64,000 nt of DNA, taken from the NCBI GenBank assembly GCA_035079385.1, contig JAVHKY010000024.1:3286001-3350000 (forward strand), read 5' to 3'. Source of the stretch: Aspidiotus rigidus. Its lineage: Eukaryota; Arthropoda; Insecta; Hemiptera; Diaspididae. This document shows positions 47,563 through 59,639 of this stretch, one piece after another (position 1 is the stretch's first letter; each line of letters opens with the position of its first letter). A program made the position numbers and the translations under genes. The notes under the pieces are model-generated. The model did not search any database, was not told the DNA's origin, and saw nothing but the letters and a program-made list of their open reading frames with translations.

Positions 47563-48517
47563 TTACGAACGGAGTGTCTCGGAAGTAACATTAGGAAGTT
47601 GTCGAATACCATTCTTATCTACAATTGTAACTTTGAAGGCAGGCAGGTTAAGTACTAATCTCTTGTGTATTTCGATGACACATTTTTCTATTAGTTTGTA
47701 CGCCTCTTCACAAGTCATATCTGCAAAATGGATTAGGTATTGAAAAATTGCTCAACGGAAGATATCATATCTGAAGAACTGTCTTACCTTCACGATAATA
47801 ACGATCAAGAATACTGAGTGTAACTAAACCTCCGTAACCGTTCGTCGTGAACGGGACCTTGATCATCGACGCTAAATAATCGATTAAATACAGAGATGCT
47901 CCTTCGAGATCATCGTAACCGCCCAACATCATGTTCACGTTGTATGGAGTCTTTAAATGTCAATGAAACAGAATATTATAAAGGAGTTGAGTTTGGGTAT
48001 CGAGAAATTATCTATGAGTCGCAAGAATCATTACCACACAAAATTGAAAAGTGTACGATACAATCAAATATGTCAAGATACCGAACGAATGAACACATTC
48101 GTTCGGTATGCTTGGCCATAACTTGCAGGACCGTATAAAATCTATGTCAAGATACTTACGCGACTCCGTAAATATTCGGCCAAATTTCTACGAGTGTACG
48201 TTGCTGCAGCTTTCGGAGACAATTCGTACCCATTTCTCATCTTGTACAGCTGTAAATTCTTCGCGATGTACTCGGCGAATTGTACCGTATCACCCGATTC
48301 TCCTGTCACACTCATGACTAATCTGTTTGAAATTTTGTACAATTTATCCTCATCTGAAAGAATAATATCGGTACTCTTGTAAAGAACGATAGATAATGCT
48401 CGTTGAAAATGGATTGATCTACTCACCATCCTTCACGACAAAAAGACTATTTACGTTTGTCATGTCAGCGGCCAAGATGACAAAATCTTTACAGGCAATT
48501 CCAATCAACGTTTCCAT
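47563..48517 (-). CDS. Prosbeta4: proteasome subunit beta type-2 (beta4)
   Basis: Non-catalytic beta-ring subunit of the 20S proteasome. Exons on the minus strand: 48517-48427, 48353-48160, 47950-47788 and 47720-47563; 606 nt, 201 aa, the same length as I recall for human PSMB2. It begins '[19 protein letters not shown]' and contains '[20 protein letters not shown]', '[20 protein letters not shown]', '[20 protein letters not shown]', '[15 protein letters not shown]' and '[20 protein letters not shown]'. As in other beta4 subunits, there is no propeptide followed by a catalytic Thr1. It is tail-to-tail with EB1 (about 100 bp from its poly(A) signal) and head-to-head with DAP3 (about 580 bp between starts, possibly a shared bidirectional promoter). 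Intron 2 holds a perfect 14-bp hairpin (48078-48109). Confidence 0.97.
48078..48109. repeat. perfect 14-bp stem, 4-nt loop hairpin in PSMB2 intron 2
   Basis: ATACCGAACGAATG at 48078-48091 is followed by AACA and then its exact reverse complement to 48109. It is within the 209-nt intron between exons 2 and 3. Function unknown; it could be a scrap of a foldback element or influence splicing. Confidence 0.7.
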
Positions 48518-49100
48518 GATGATATAGATATTCTAAACGGCTCAGGATACGTTTACTACAGTACGATTTTACAGTTGATGTCCCGTTTATCAATGAAAGT
48601 GGAATAAGTAGAGAAATTGCAGAAGCCGAAAATTAGCAATTCATTCTCTATCTAAAAGTTGATTCCGATTATTTTGTTTTCTCCACAGAATCTTCGTTTA
48701 TTTTTGGTCATCGTTTTATCTTGGCTTCTCATGTTTTTTGGCACGTCGGTCATGACATCATGTTATCGAAGCAGTTTCTGCTTTTGCGTGTTTTGGAGCG
48801 CTGCTGTAGCAGTCACTGTGATCCCAAATGAAAAATATTCATGATAAGTGATAAGGAAGAATGTGGAAGTTTCTATTCTAATACTACAATTTCCTTTGCG
48901 GTGTTCTCAATTTCCAATGTTATTCCTCTGTCTCGGATCTTAATAATTACGACCAACATGAGAGTCATTTCTTGGCAACTGTCTCACAATATTCTCCCAA
49001 AAAACCCTTCGAGTTATTAGTCGTCTTCATCAGTCACTGGTCTGGTTTTCCCACTCTGTGCAAGACTCTCATCTTATAGTCTGCAATAAGCTATTATATT
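48518..49100. promoter_or_regulatory. bidirectional promoter region of PSMB2 and DAP3
   Basis: 583 bp separate the two divergent start codons, so both core promoters should lie here. The plus frame 48659-48844 has no recognisable product. No TATA element can be assigned. Confidence 0.45.
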
Positions 49101-52100
49101 ATGGACGCTAAATTAATATTTGGTAACGTATTAATGCTCTCCGTATCCACTCATATGCCTGTAACAATACTGCATATTTTGAATGTGTAAATCTTAATCG
49201 TGAATTCTTTTCTTCGGGTTATAGTTAGTCGACTCATACCCTGTCGGCACTATGCGAAAGGTAGACCTCGAACTCGTATTTTGGACTATGTTCCTTGGAG
49301 AGCTGAAGAAGTAACGTCTAATATAATAGAAACGTTGAGTACACCTTACAAGCAGTTCATACCGACGAGTCAAGTTCGACGAACTACCGAAACAAATCCG
49401 GTACGCGATATTAGTACCAATTTAGGATTTCTTTTGCTGGTTGAGTAGAATAGTTGCCTTAAAATATCAGAGGGCTCTTATAAATGATTTTCATCTATTA
49501 CGTTGAATTGTGATGTAGTGACAAGGGAATTTTTTTTTTCTTCAGTGATCTAACACTTTGATAAAATGGAAATGTATCTTTCCATAACTATATTTTTCTC
49601 TTTTATGTGGTGGTAGTGGTAGATATTATCTTTGACTGAACGTATTAAAGTTCTGCAGTTTCATATTCCCACTACCAATGTCCAGAAAATACCAGTGTAA
49701 TCGATTCTGTACTCAAATTCTTGCTATCTTATCTATTTTTGGGTTGTTATTTAGAGATCCTAGGATCCGAATATTTTATAAATCTCAGAATGATACTACA
49801 AAAAGCAGGACCTTACTTATGTTCTGAAAATATTGGTATAATTTCTGTTTTACAGGCTAATCACAGTCTGGCCGATGTTGGAAAGTTTTATACGATACCT
49901 GAGAATCATAAGAAACGCTATTTCCTTCTGGGAGGATTTCCCAAAACTTTCAATACATTGAATACTGTTTTCAATGAGAGTTGTATTATGATTAGGAAAC
50001 CAGCGTTAGAAGTCATCGACTGCCTAAAACGAGCAAATTACTCGAAATTACCCGTGAAATATATTATATGTATCCTTTTCTCAACTAAAGAATATTGAAG
50101 GATGTTATTTCTGAAAATCAGGCAAAATTCCTTGACTATTTCTTTTCATAGATGGTCCTGTAAATGGTGGGAAACAGATTTCAATGATTCATATTCTACA
50201 TTACGCGGCTCTCAATAATTTTGTTCTCTTACACATACCAGCTGGTAAGATTTTTCAGTGTGGCTACGTTACTTTATCACGGTAGTGAATTTTCTTAGTT
50301 TTCCAAACGATTTATGTCTATTCAATTTTTCATTATAGAGAAACGAAGTTTTTATTTCCTATTTAAATTTTGTTCCATCCAACAAATTCCCCAACTTTTC
50401 CCGGTTTCCTATTAGCCAGGTTATTTTTTCTTCGAAGAATGATTCTTCTTTACAGCGGTGATTTTGATTTAAATTTTAAATTTGTTCCTCTTTTACCGTA
50501 GCTCATTATTTACATAAATTTGGACGAAAAGAAGCGAACTATTCCGAAAAACGAGCAGGTCTTGTTGACCTACCATTAGAAGGAGCAGTATTACTGAAAC
50601 ATTTTCAGTTACAAAATGAACCACTTATGAAAGAGCTGAACGTAAGAATCTGTCATGCTCTTGTTGGTAACTGTTGTAGTTAGCTGTAATATTCTAAACC
50701 TTAGTTGCAGACTGTAAGGGAATATGTCTGGAATGCCCGCGAATCATCTCCTGTTGGTACCCCATTAATAGAATTGGTCACTTTCGGCATCTCACGAGTG
50801 AAATATGCATGCGACGTTATAGATGTATTGATAGACGAGTTGAAAGAAGCTGCAACAGCGGGCAGGTGAGTAGTCATGATGGAATTGAAGGCATATACTA
50901 TATTCATCATATGACTTTCTACCTTATACTTTCTCTTTTTTACTGTAATTTCAAAGGATGAAATTGCTAGTCGCGATCGGTGGTTATAATTCGTTCTCTG
51001 CCGGTAAGACGATGATTAGAATGAACGAAAAATACGGTACCACGACTGAACAAATTTCAATTTTCAATTCGTTCATGAAGCTACTTCAACCGGATTGGGT
51101 AAGCTTGCTTCAAATATTAAATAAGTAGAATAAAGAAACACACACAAAAAAAGAAAAAAACGAAAATACGAGAGTAGTAAATCTAGTGAACTCTGAACCT
51201 TAATGTTCATTAGATTTACGACTCTCGTATTTTCGTTCTTTGTTTTGGCATCTCTCTTTATTCTATTAAAATGAGTCGCACCCTGGAACAAATCGAAATT
51301 ATAAGATAAGTGCTTCGTGATGAATTGACTTGAAGCGCCCCAGAATTCATTTTCAGCCTTCATCTTACTAAGCCATATAATCATGAAGTTGAATTTGTAA
51401 ATGTCAATCACGATCTTCTGCGAAATTTTACGAAGAATGAATTAGAAGTTCGAATTTGAGTGCCATATCCCCATTTAAAAGATATCGCTTGAAGTTAAAT
51501 TAAAATTATTTACTCAAATCAAAAAATTTTTAATTCTTGGTTTTCGTGAAAACCGGTAGGTAATTTAAAGAAGAAAAATTTTGCTGAACTTCCACACTTT
51601 TTCCATTTTTTACACACAACGCATTTCGGACGTCCAGAGTCCTTCATCAAGTATACATTAATACCTAATAAAAAACGCTAGACGTCCGAAACGCGCTGTG
51701 TGTAAAAACTTGTGGAAGTTCAGCGATATTTTTCTTCTCTCAAATCAAACATGAAATTTAGATTTTACAAAAGTTCGAAAAATTTGCGTAGGCCTACATA
51801 AATTTTCTCTGAAGAAACTTGGACATTCATTTACATTGGCAGAAGTTTCAAAGAAATGTGACTTTTGGCCTTCGTGAAAAAAAAAAGTTAGAGAGTCCGG
51901 TCATGCGAGAAAATGATAAATTCTAGAAAAATAGTTACTTTTCTTCTTTAGCATTGTGCTTTTATTATTTTCTTTCAGTGTAATGGAGCTTTCGTGGCAA
52001 CTATTTGTGAGAAATCAACGATTCCAAAATATCGCGGGTCGCACATGCCATTTTTCTTGTTGCGAAGAGAAGTAAGAAGCTTTAGTCCATCGTCTGAGAA

Positions 52101-52332
52101 ATAATTGTCTACTGTATTGATAATTGCTTGCGTTGAAATTATCCAGGGTTTCGAAAAATTGGACCCTTTCGTGCCGATTTACGTTCCAGAGTTGAATGAA
52201 ATGGAATTTCATAGTTTTCTAGATTATTTCGAGGATAGACGATGGCTGCAGAAACCGGGAGGTCGAGAGGAAATTGAAATATTGACGAGTAGAAAAGCTG
52301 GAGAGATAAGAGACTATTGTGCTCCTCTTTAA
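49101..52332 (+). CDS. DAP3: mitochondrial small-ribosomal-subunit protein mS29 (DAP3)
   Basis: Component of the mitoribosome small subunit, a P-loop-fold protein. Proposed exons: 49101-49122, 49225-49400, 49856-50069, 50152-50244, 50502-50641, 50711-50865, 50957-51098, 51979-52071 and 52147-52332; 406 aa. The first exon is inferred: exon 2 lacks an in-frame ATG, and ATG 49101 with donor G|GTAACG restores phase and a basic leader suited to mitochondrial import. Family landmarks are 'ADVGKFYTIP', 'IMIRKPALEVIDCLKRANY', 'HILHYAALNNFVLLHIPA', 'REYVWNARESSPVGTPL', 'LDPFVPIYVPELNEMEF' and the C-terminal 'DYFEDRRWLQKPGGREE'. Odd features: the P-loop reads 'GPVNGGKQ' (Ser/Thr replaced by Gln) and the Walker B region 'LLVAIGGYNS' lacks its Asp. 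Intron 7 carries two small foldback elements. The 3' end is tail-to-tail with the small membrane-protein gene, with 67 bp between stop codons. Confidence 0.92.
51126..51267. mobile_element. small foldback element in DAP3 intron 7
   Basis: Inner arms 51161-51190 and 51206-51235 pair with two mismatches, and outer words TAGAATAAAGAAA / TCTTTATTCTA extend the foldback. About 142 bp, non-coding. Confidence 0.6.
51569..51740. mobile_element. 172-bp inverted-repeat element in DAP3 intron 7
   Basis: Ends: AGAAGAAAAATTTTGCTGAA and, inverted, AGAAGAAAAATATCGCTGAA, continuing inward through CTTCCAC and TTTTACACAC. Both arms contain a version of GGACGTCC/GACGTCCGAAA. The left arm on the minus strand reads TTGATGAAGGAC...GTCCGAAATG, which resembles a degenerate hammerhead core (first C replaced by T). 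Confidence 0.6.
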
Positions 52333-52399
52333 CATTAAAAAGTTTTATTAAATTATTTTTTTCACTCTTTCAACAAAACTATAGCTAACATTAGTAAAA

Positions 52400-53133
52400 C
52401 TACCGTTGTAATCGCTGGTTGGCCAGTCGACTAGCTTCACGGTCAGCTAAGTACTCGGCGTAATCGGAATTTTTCAATTTATTTATTTTATCTCGCGTAA
52501 CGAAGCTGACTCCAAAAAAAGCTAGAGCGAAAACCATGCCGAAAGTTTTCAACCCGGGACCTCGGCCGAACTTACTTTTACCGCCTTTTGAAACGTTGTT
52601 TTGAAGATTAATTTTTAGTAATTTTATTTGAGCTAAAACGAGAAAATTGTGAAAGGATTAAAACTGACGACCTTATCACAGGATTGAGCGGAAAAAGAGA
52701 GAAAGAACGCAGTAAATTTATTACTCAATGGGTTCCAAGAACTCAGCATTTCTATATATTGACTCTGCGTCAGCTTGGAAGGTTTGATGGGTTCACGTGA
52801 ATTCGGATTACTCATTCTGACAGCAGCGAGGTCTACTCTTCGAATGATTATAATTTTTTTACGACTTGGTTGGAGCTGGAGAATGAACGAATTGACTATT
52901 ACAAACACGATATACAGTAAATAAGATAAAATTACGATCGTTCTACCTGGTATTTCACCGGACTCGATTCTAGATTTCAAATCCTGAAAATAATCATTCC
53001 AAAACTTGACTCCGAATGCAGAACTGATAAGAACAACGACGAATAGTTCGATACCTCTACGTCTAGAAGACGATGTCGGTGTTTTCAGAGGGTAGTTCGG
53101 AGACGGTAATTTCCTGCTATTCGAGAACCACAT
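52400..53133 (-). CDS. small membrane protein gene, unknown; exon joins tentative
   Basis: I do not recognise the product. A joined model that keeps frame is 53133-52947, 52835-52725 and 52632-52400, 176 aa. It includes a Ser/Pro-rich N-terminus with 'SSRRRGIELFVVVLISSAFG' (membrane segment) and 'KFWNDYFQDLKSRIESGEIP', a middle part starting 'MSNPNSREPIKPSKLTQSQY', and a last exon with a second membrane segment ('GLKTFGMVFALAFFGVSFVT') and a charged helical tail ('EYLADREASRLANQRLQR'). The middle part has its own ATG at 52815, so this could be two adjacent small genes (a 67-aa one ending soon after an acceptor near 52879, and one of about 107 aa). Small size, one membrane helix and basic flanks resemble mitochondrial inner-membrane accessory proteins, but this is only an impression. 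Its AATAAA signal on the minus strand (52344-52349) lies just past the DAP3 stop. Confidence 0.5.
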
Positions 53134-54099
53134 AACTTTTCTTAGACGAAGTCATTACTTATCAGTTATCAGAATGGTAAAACAGAAATGAAGAGTTCCC
53201 CGTTACTTTTAGTCTTCTAAATTACAAAATGAATACCACAGATTATGAATTATTATGATAAAGTTCAAAACTTGGAACCCGAATTCAGTAATCAGCGAGA
53301 AGCAGAAAACAAGAAAAATGTGAAAAAATAGTCGATTATGATTGGCAGAAATTTCATGCGGTTTTTCTGTGAAAAGAGGTGAAACGAGGCTCGAAAACAG
53401 AAAGCAGAATTGGCTGTAAAGAGACTTGCCGCTGTACATGACCTTTCATTCATTCTGGTGATCTGCCTTCAGTTCCATTTTCCTGTTTTCATGCTACGCC
53501 CTAGCGCGCCTTACAGTTTGTCAGCCAAGAAAGCGGGACCCATGAATAATACTCGACAGCGTCAGCGTTCGAGCTCCATTGATTATTTTTATGGTTAATT
53601 AATAAATAAACATTATCGTATCGTTTGTAAATAGCACATTAATAATAACAATAAGATATTGAAATGAATAATGAAGTTTAGTCTTTCTCGGGAACCCTGT
53701 CATCTCCATGAAAGTTCAGATTACTACTCGCTCACTCATCCCTATGCATTTGTAAATCTTGCTGTCTGCGCAAAAGCGAACTTTCAATAGATGAATAGAA
53801 TCATTACAGAAACTTCGAGTTTGAACGTATACAATATGGATGTGCGAGCTTGTTGAAACAACTAACGCTGAAGCTCTGATCGTTTCAAAACTCAATCTGT
53901 GAGGTTGGTGAATTGAGTATAATCTAGTAGAAATAATTGACTACTCAATAAGTCGACTTACCATTTTGACTAAACTTGATAGGATTTATATTCGATGCCA
54001 TCATCTCAAAAAGACTAAGAATAAATTGTGCTTTTGACCAAGCGGCGATCGATTGTAAGTCGGCTACATTTTCAATTCGGTATAATATTTGTAACGAAA
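53134..54099. promoter_or_regulatory. head-to-head upstream region between the small membrane-protein gene and Homer
   Basis: Just under 1 kb between divergent starts. Small frames at 53209-53439 (minus) and 53410-53598 (plus) have no motifs. The Homer 5' UTR and promoter must lie here; no element can be assigned. Confidence 0.4.
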
Positions 54100-56414
54100 A
54101 TGACATCCGGTAAAGAAGCTGTTGGGTGAGTTTCCCCCAAAATATCTACTTCACGTCGTCATAGTTGAAATTTTACCGCTATACGGTTGTGTTCCTCTTT
54201 CAGAGAACAGCCAATTTTCACCTGTAAAGCTCATGTGTTCCACATAGATCCAAAAACTAAGAGATCCTGGTTGCCAGCGTCGACTGCTTCCATTAATGTA
54301 TCATTCTTCTACGATTCTACTCGAAGCTTGTACAGGATCATCAGCGTTGAAGGGACCAAAGTAAATTTGATATTTCGTCAACTGCTACATATATTACGTA
54401 TATTGATGAAACAATGTGACTCAACGTTTTGTATTTATCTCAGGCCATAATCAACAGTACTGTAACTCCTAATATGACATTTACGAAAACATCTCAAAAA
54501 TTCGGTCAGTGGTCTGATCTTAGAGCGAATACTATATACGGTCTAGGATTCAATTCGGAATTTGAACTAAATAAAGTGAGCAATTTCTATCCATTGACCT
54601 GAATACTCGTTTCTAGTATCGTTTCATAAATGCTTGTGTACTTTGTAGTTCATAGAAAAATTTCAAGAAGTAAAAGAGGCGACACGTTTAGCTGCAGCTA
54701 GTTCTAATGCCAATGGTACCGGTGGTGGCTCAGCGTCCGGTGGAAATTCCGCATCGAACGCGAATGCTAGTCCGGTCACCTCTCGTTCTATGACTTTCTC
54801 CGATCCGGGCCTAATTGAACCACCGAATATGCAAGCTACAACACCTGGTTCTACGCCGTCTACAGTTGCTAGTTCTATGCTTGGCACTACCGATGATAGC
54901 TTGGAGTATAAAACGCATCAGCGTAATACTTCTTTATCTGCGGCACAGGTTAGGATAGCTTCTATTTCGTTTAGCTGATTCCAATATTACTAGCCGATTT
55001 AACATCATTCCCTCTTTGCTCTGTCAGGCCGAAAGTCCGAAACATCATGCGTCGGTACAGCCAGGCTCACTTGCTCAAAATACGAATTCAGCAGTTACCA
55101 GCGCCGGATGTACCGATTCTCAGCTCAAATATGAGAATGATCGTTTGAAATTAGCTCTAGCTCATAGGTATTGAACTTACATTAATTCAAATTTCAATGA
55201 AATAATTTTATGATCACTTTGTAGTATAAAGCGCTCGTATGATCTTGAAATGTGTATCTCTAATTCACGAAGTAAATTAAAGGAATACATCCGAACTCTG
55301 AAAAATATTATACTTTTTGGTTGAAATTGCGAGGAATTTTTGTTTCGATTTTCTCACGCTTACATGGTTCGCATTACTCGTAGGCATATTTTTATTTTTT
55401 GAGGAGAGGAGGGTAGACGAAGAGAATTCACGAATTTTCAAAAGATGATTCTGGAAATTTAGCATTGTTTCAAGTTCAATTCAGTATTTAAATTTGCGTT
55501 TGTCTAATAGTGGTATTTCACAAAATTCTTTGAATATCACCCATTATTGTTTAGCCTTTTCAAGATTTTTCATCTAAAACAACGCTTGTATTGCTGATTT
55601 TGAATTTTTCAACAGCTCTGCCAACGCGAAGAAATGGGAAGTTGAATTACAGACATTGAAAAATAATAATATAAGATTGACGAGCGCCCTTCAAGAAAGT
55701 ACAGCCAATGTTGACGAATGGAAACGGCAACTACAGTCGTATAAAGAAGAAAATCAAAGATTGAAGAACAAATATATCGATTTAGAAGTGGCCAAAGGTG
55801 AGACTTTTGATATAGTTTACCTACGGAAGTTGAACTTTTCTTAATCTCATGAAAAAAATTACCGTCAGCTGAAAGCTCAAGATTTTTAGTTCATCGAGCT
55901 CATAATTAATTATCATCATCCCAAATACAATACTTTTACTAATTTAAAATTACTCTTTCCGATGTAAGCAAGATTAATTTTCCTGTTCCAGGGTTTCCAT
56001 CCAGTGGTGAAAATGCGGTTGACCTGAGAAAGGAACTCAGCATGTTACGACTACGCGTTGAGACGTTAGAAATCGAATTGAAATCGAAGGAAGAAGATAT
56101 CAAGAGGCTATCCACTGCAAAATCACCAGCTGAAGAACGCTGCAAAGTTCGTAATTTTCTTCGCAATATCAAGTATTTGTATACTAAGCATACTCCAAAT
56201 AATGTTTGCCATCCATTTCATTTTGTAGAATCTTCAGCAAGAAAACGCTGAATTACAAGCTGGTATTAGCTTGGCCCAAACTCAGCTAGAAACGGCATTA
56301 GCCGCTCATGAAACGCAGAGACGAGTTATCGATACATTGAATGCACAACTAGCTAGCCGTATCCAAGACTTAGTCGGCATCCATAAGGAGATGGCGATGG
56401 CGTTACAAACATGA
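54100..56414 (+). CDS. Homer: Homer scaffold protein
   Basis: Adaptor of synapses and calcium-signalling complexes; its EVH1 domain binds PPxxF-type ligands. Exons: 54100-54125, 54204-54360, 54444-54575, 54649-54948, 55028-55167, 55616-55797, 55992-56146 and 56229-56414; 1278 nt, 425 aa, all phases consistent. The EVH1 domain (about residues 9-120) includes '[20 protein letters not shown]', '[20 protein letters not shown]', '[20 protein letters not shown]' and '[20 protein letters not shown]'. A low-complexity Gly/Ser/Asn and Thr/Pro linker of about 100 residues follows. The C-terminal half is a long coiled coil ('[20 protein letters not shown]', '[20 protein letters not shown]', '[11 protein letters not shown]', '[19 protein letters not shown]') for tetramer formation. 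The start follows family practice: ATG 54100 gives a 9-residue extension before the usual MGEQPIF-like start. Reading past the exon 6 donor would add about 15 codons before a stop, so a short form is possible but unproven. Confidence 0.96.
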
Positions 56415-58090
56415 GGATTTCGACAGCCGGAATGGCTTTGAGAACGATGACCAGACTGGGACTAAGCAACTTTCGTCGTTGTGAGCTGTAGTAAAGATTC
56501 ATATTTCCTGCTCTCTCTTTTTTTCTCTCTTTTTCTCTCACCTCCTTTCTCGTTCTTTTAATCGTTTGTTTTCCTTTCCTCATTTATGGGATCGAGTACC
56601 TTTATAGCAGTATTATTTTATCTATTTTTGTTTCTCGTTGAGTCGACGACCTTCGTTGGTAAAAACGTTACCGTGATTAATTTATTAATATTTTAATTTT
56701 TCGTATTTTATTTCTGTATTTATTTTAAAGAATTTCTCATACTACTTAACGTGTGATTATGTCACTGAAGTTTTCGATTTTCGATGTTGATTTAGTTTTT
56801 AATTTTCGTTTCGTTCAAAAATCAGCATCACAAACGCTTCAATTTCATTATCTTAACGGTAGACTAGTAAATTAATTATTGTAGAGATTCTTGGTTTCTG
56901 ACAACGAGGCGTTAATGCTGCGAGCATCAGTACAGATTTTGCCTATCCATCCTTACTTCTTTTTAGTTAATCCATGAACAAGTACTACGTAAGTGTAGAT
57001 TTTACGTTTAGAAAGGAAGGTCATCATGTATTTCGGGTAAATATTGACCAGTATGGTGAAAAGATATACGGTCGGATCATTAGTTTTTGATTTCGTTCGC
57101 AGATATTTTCGTCTTCCATTAGCATTAGGATTGAAACGACGCACAATTTTTTCAGGAAACTTTATCCTAGTATCGTAAGGCAATTCTGTATTTGCAACAG
57201 TTGTAACTATTTTGGTCGCGGTTGTGATTAATTCACCTAGTGTAAGAATTGCTGTATGAAAATTGGAGTATCTTGACAACTCTGATTCGCGAGAATTCAT
57301 CGAATATTATTACTGACTGAAACACGTGATTATTTCATTGCATTTGTGTTTTAAAATGATTTTTTTATTTCGTACGTTCAACTCATTTCAGTTTTTGATA
57401 GAAAATAGCAAAAATAATATTGAATCGATTTTGAAAAGAATAGGGAAGAATACCAGTAGTTGTATCATATTTGTGATAAAATAATATAGGTCGATGAAGG
57501 AGTCTCGCGACTGAAGATAAGAGACGAATACCGTTCGGATAAGTACGAATGTTTCTTTCGGATGTTGATAGGATTTCAACATTAAATTCTTATTTTGTAA
57601 ATGCTGGTTGACGAAAGGATGAAGTTACCAATTCTTTCGAAGTTTCGATCAACCGCTAAATTCATTTAGATAATCGTGTAAAAGACATACATCAGTGTGT
57701 GATTGCTGCCAACGTGAACAAGTGAAAATTTGTTTTCTTCTTTTTTCTTTCTTTCCTCTTCTTATTTCGTCTTATCTACTTAATCGTGTACGTTTACTAG
57801 CTTAATGATTGTGTAATTTTAATTGTTCGTTATATTATTTCATTAAATACATTCAGGATAACCGTGTTCGTTAGTCATACACGTATACGTACGAATGATC
57901 AGTAGATATTGGAGATTAATAAATTCACATGTTTGTTTGTTTATCATAAAAACTTTAAGACGACTGTATAGGAGTGAACAAAGATTTCGGAAACTTATTA
58001 ATATTTAAAATAAATCATGATTCATTTACTTTGTTCTTGTTTACTTCTGATAATTTTTAATCAATGTCAATTGTTGATGTTTAATAGAGG
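56415..58090. other. Homer 3' flank, no certain gene
   Basis: The first part is presumably the Homer 3' UTR, A+T-rich with a polypyrimidine tract at 56510-56580. On the minus strand 56953-57300 is open for 115 codons from an ATG, with basic, ordinary composition ('RIKFPEKIVRRFNPNANGRR') but no family I know. I leave it as an uncalled possibility. Confidence 0.4.
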
Positions 58091-58211
58091 CAGTGGCATA
58101 ACTTGGGGTAAATGGGTCAAGACACAAATTTTTCCAACAAATTTTTCTAATATTTCGTTTCTCCCATATTTTTTTTCACCCCCATGAAAAAATTTTCTGG
58201 CTACCCCACTG
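58091..58211. mobile_element. short hAT-like miniature element
   Basis: Starts CAGTGGCATAACTTGGGGTA and ends, inverted, CAGTGGGGTAGCCAG. 121 bp, no coding. Flanking 8-mers do not match. The same CAGTGG-type ends occur at 18490-18854 and 58951-59433. Confidence 0.4.
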
Positions 58212-58950
58212 ACTGCAGGGGAACAGAAAAAAGAATTACCGAGAGAAAGTAATTGCTATGAGAAACGAGCAGGTTTATATCGCATATTTTGACCAGAATT
58301 GAAGTGATATTTACATGCCTCTCTATCCCAACCTACTTGTTGGAAGCGAGAATAAATGTGGAGATTGAATGAAAAACACGTGCAGTTTAGCTCGCTCTTG
58401 AGCTTAAAAGTTATGGAAAAAATTTATGTTAAGGATAGCTAAAAAATTTGATGGGTACAACTGCAAATCCAACAACAAGAAAGGGTACCTATCTAAAATG
58501 AACGACAAAATAAATTATCTAAAAATGTAAGCATAAGCCTATATTGATCGACTGTAGGAATAAGGTGTAAACCGCACTATGAATAGGTGCTTACATAGAA
58601 TCATATGTATCAGTAGAGCAAGTATTATAAAGTTATCACTGAGTCATTGTTTTTTAATGTCGCAAAGTGTGCTATTGCAATTGCTTGGAATATACAGGCG
58701 GCTATTGTTATCAGCCTATTCTGCAGACAAATAGTTTTATTGTACCCAATCTCTCTCTACTCTCCAAGAATAACTATTTCGGCCATTAGTTTAGGACTCT
58801 CGTAACATAACCCTGTTGATCTCCTGCAGTACATCTCAAACAATTGAGCTGCAAAAATCTACCCAATTAAATGTGGCAAAACAGGAGCTTATTGTATACG
58901 GTAATAATGACAATATTATATACCTGGGTAGGTATCGATATTTTTGAAAA

Positions 58951-59433
58951 CAGTGGCAGATATAGAAAAACGAAATGCGGGGAAAAGCTAAAAATTTCCG
59001 TATCAGCGTGGGAAAAATTTTGTTTGCTTCATGGTCTCTTAATTCATGGTCCACTTTGGGTACCGTAAAAATTACCTTCCCAAATCGTGTTTCTCTTACT
59101 TTCTCTATCTGTCTCTTCTTGTTTCCTCCTTTTTGGGGGGTTTTACAGTTTTTTCTTAGTCACACAAACACGTTGGTTAACGTTCATTTTTGTTCTACGA
59201 CACTTCAATAGTATTGAAATTTTTGAATAATTTTAAAAATGAGTAAATAAAAGAATAAAAATAAAAAAATAATTTTTAATTTTATTTTTTATTTTAATCG
59301 TCGCAAAAAACAGTGTATTATATTACAATAAAGTTGAAAATTATTATTTTCATTTTTATTCTTTTATATTTACTCATTTTTTTTTTTTTTTTAGTTTCAT
59401 TTTCTAATGGGCACTAACTTGGATTCGCCACTG
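58951..59433. mobile_element. 483-bp hAT-like miniature element
   Basis: The ends CAGTGGCAGATATAG and (inverted) CAGTGGCGAATCCAAG share CAGTGGC. The flanking 8-mers TTTGAAAA (58943-58950) and TTTGGAAA (59434-59441) differ at one base, consistent with an aged 8-bp hAT duplication. Inside, AAATGAGTAAATAAAAGAAT and its inverted counterpart (about 59239-59385) form an A+T-rich foldback. Confidence 0.65.
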
Positions 59434-59639
59434 TTTGGAAAATTAATTTGCTGTCCATCAGTAAGTTTTTCACACTGCCAATAAGTAATCTTCTTTGTTT
59501 CTCATCTTTTACAACATTTGAATTTTTTGCAGATTAAGTAACTCAATACATTATTGCTGTTTACTTTTCTTCTTACAGTTGATCATTAATTTGTATTTGA
59601 CTATATATGTATAAACCATGCACACTTGTGTTTCAATGG

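Noticed and set aside
56953..57300. 115-codon minus-strand frame downstream of Homer
   Set aside because: Composition is plausible but there is no recognised domain, no promoter evidence, and it lies in A+T-rich 3' flank.
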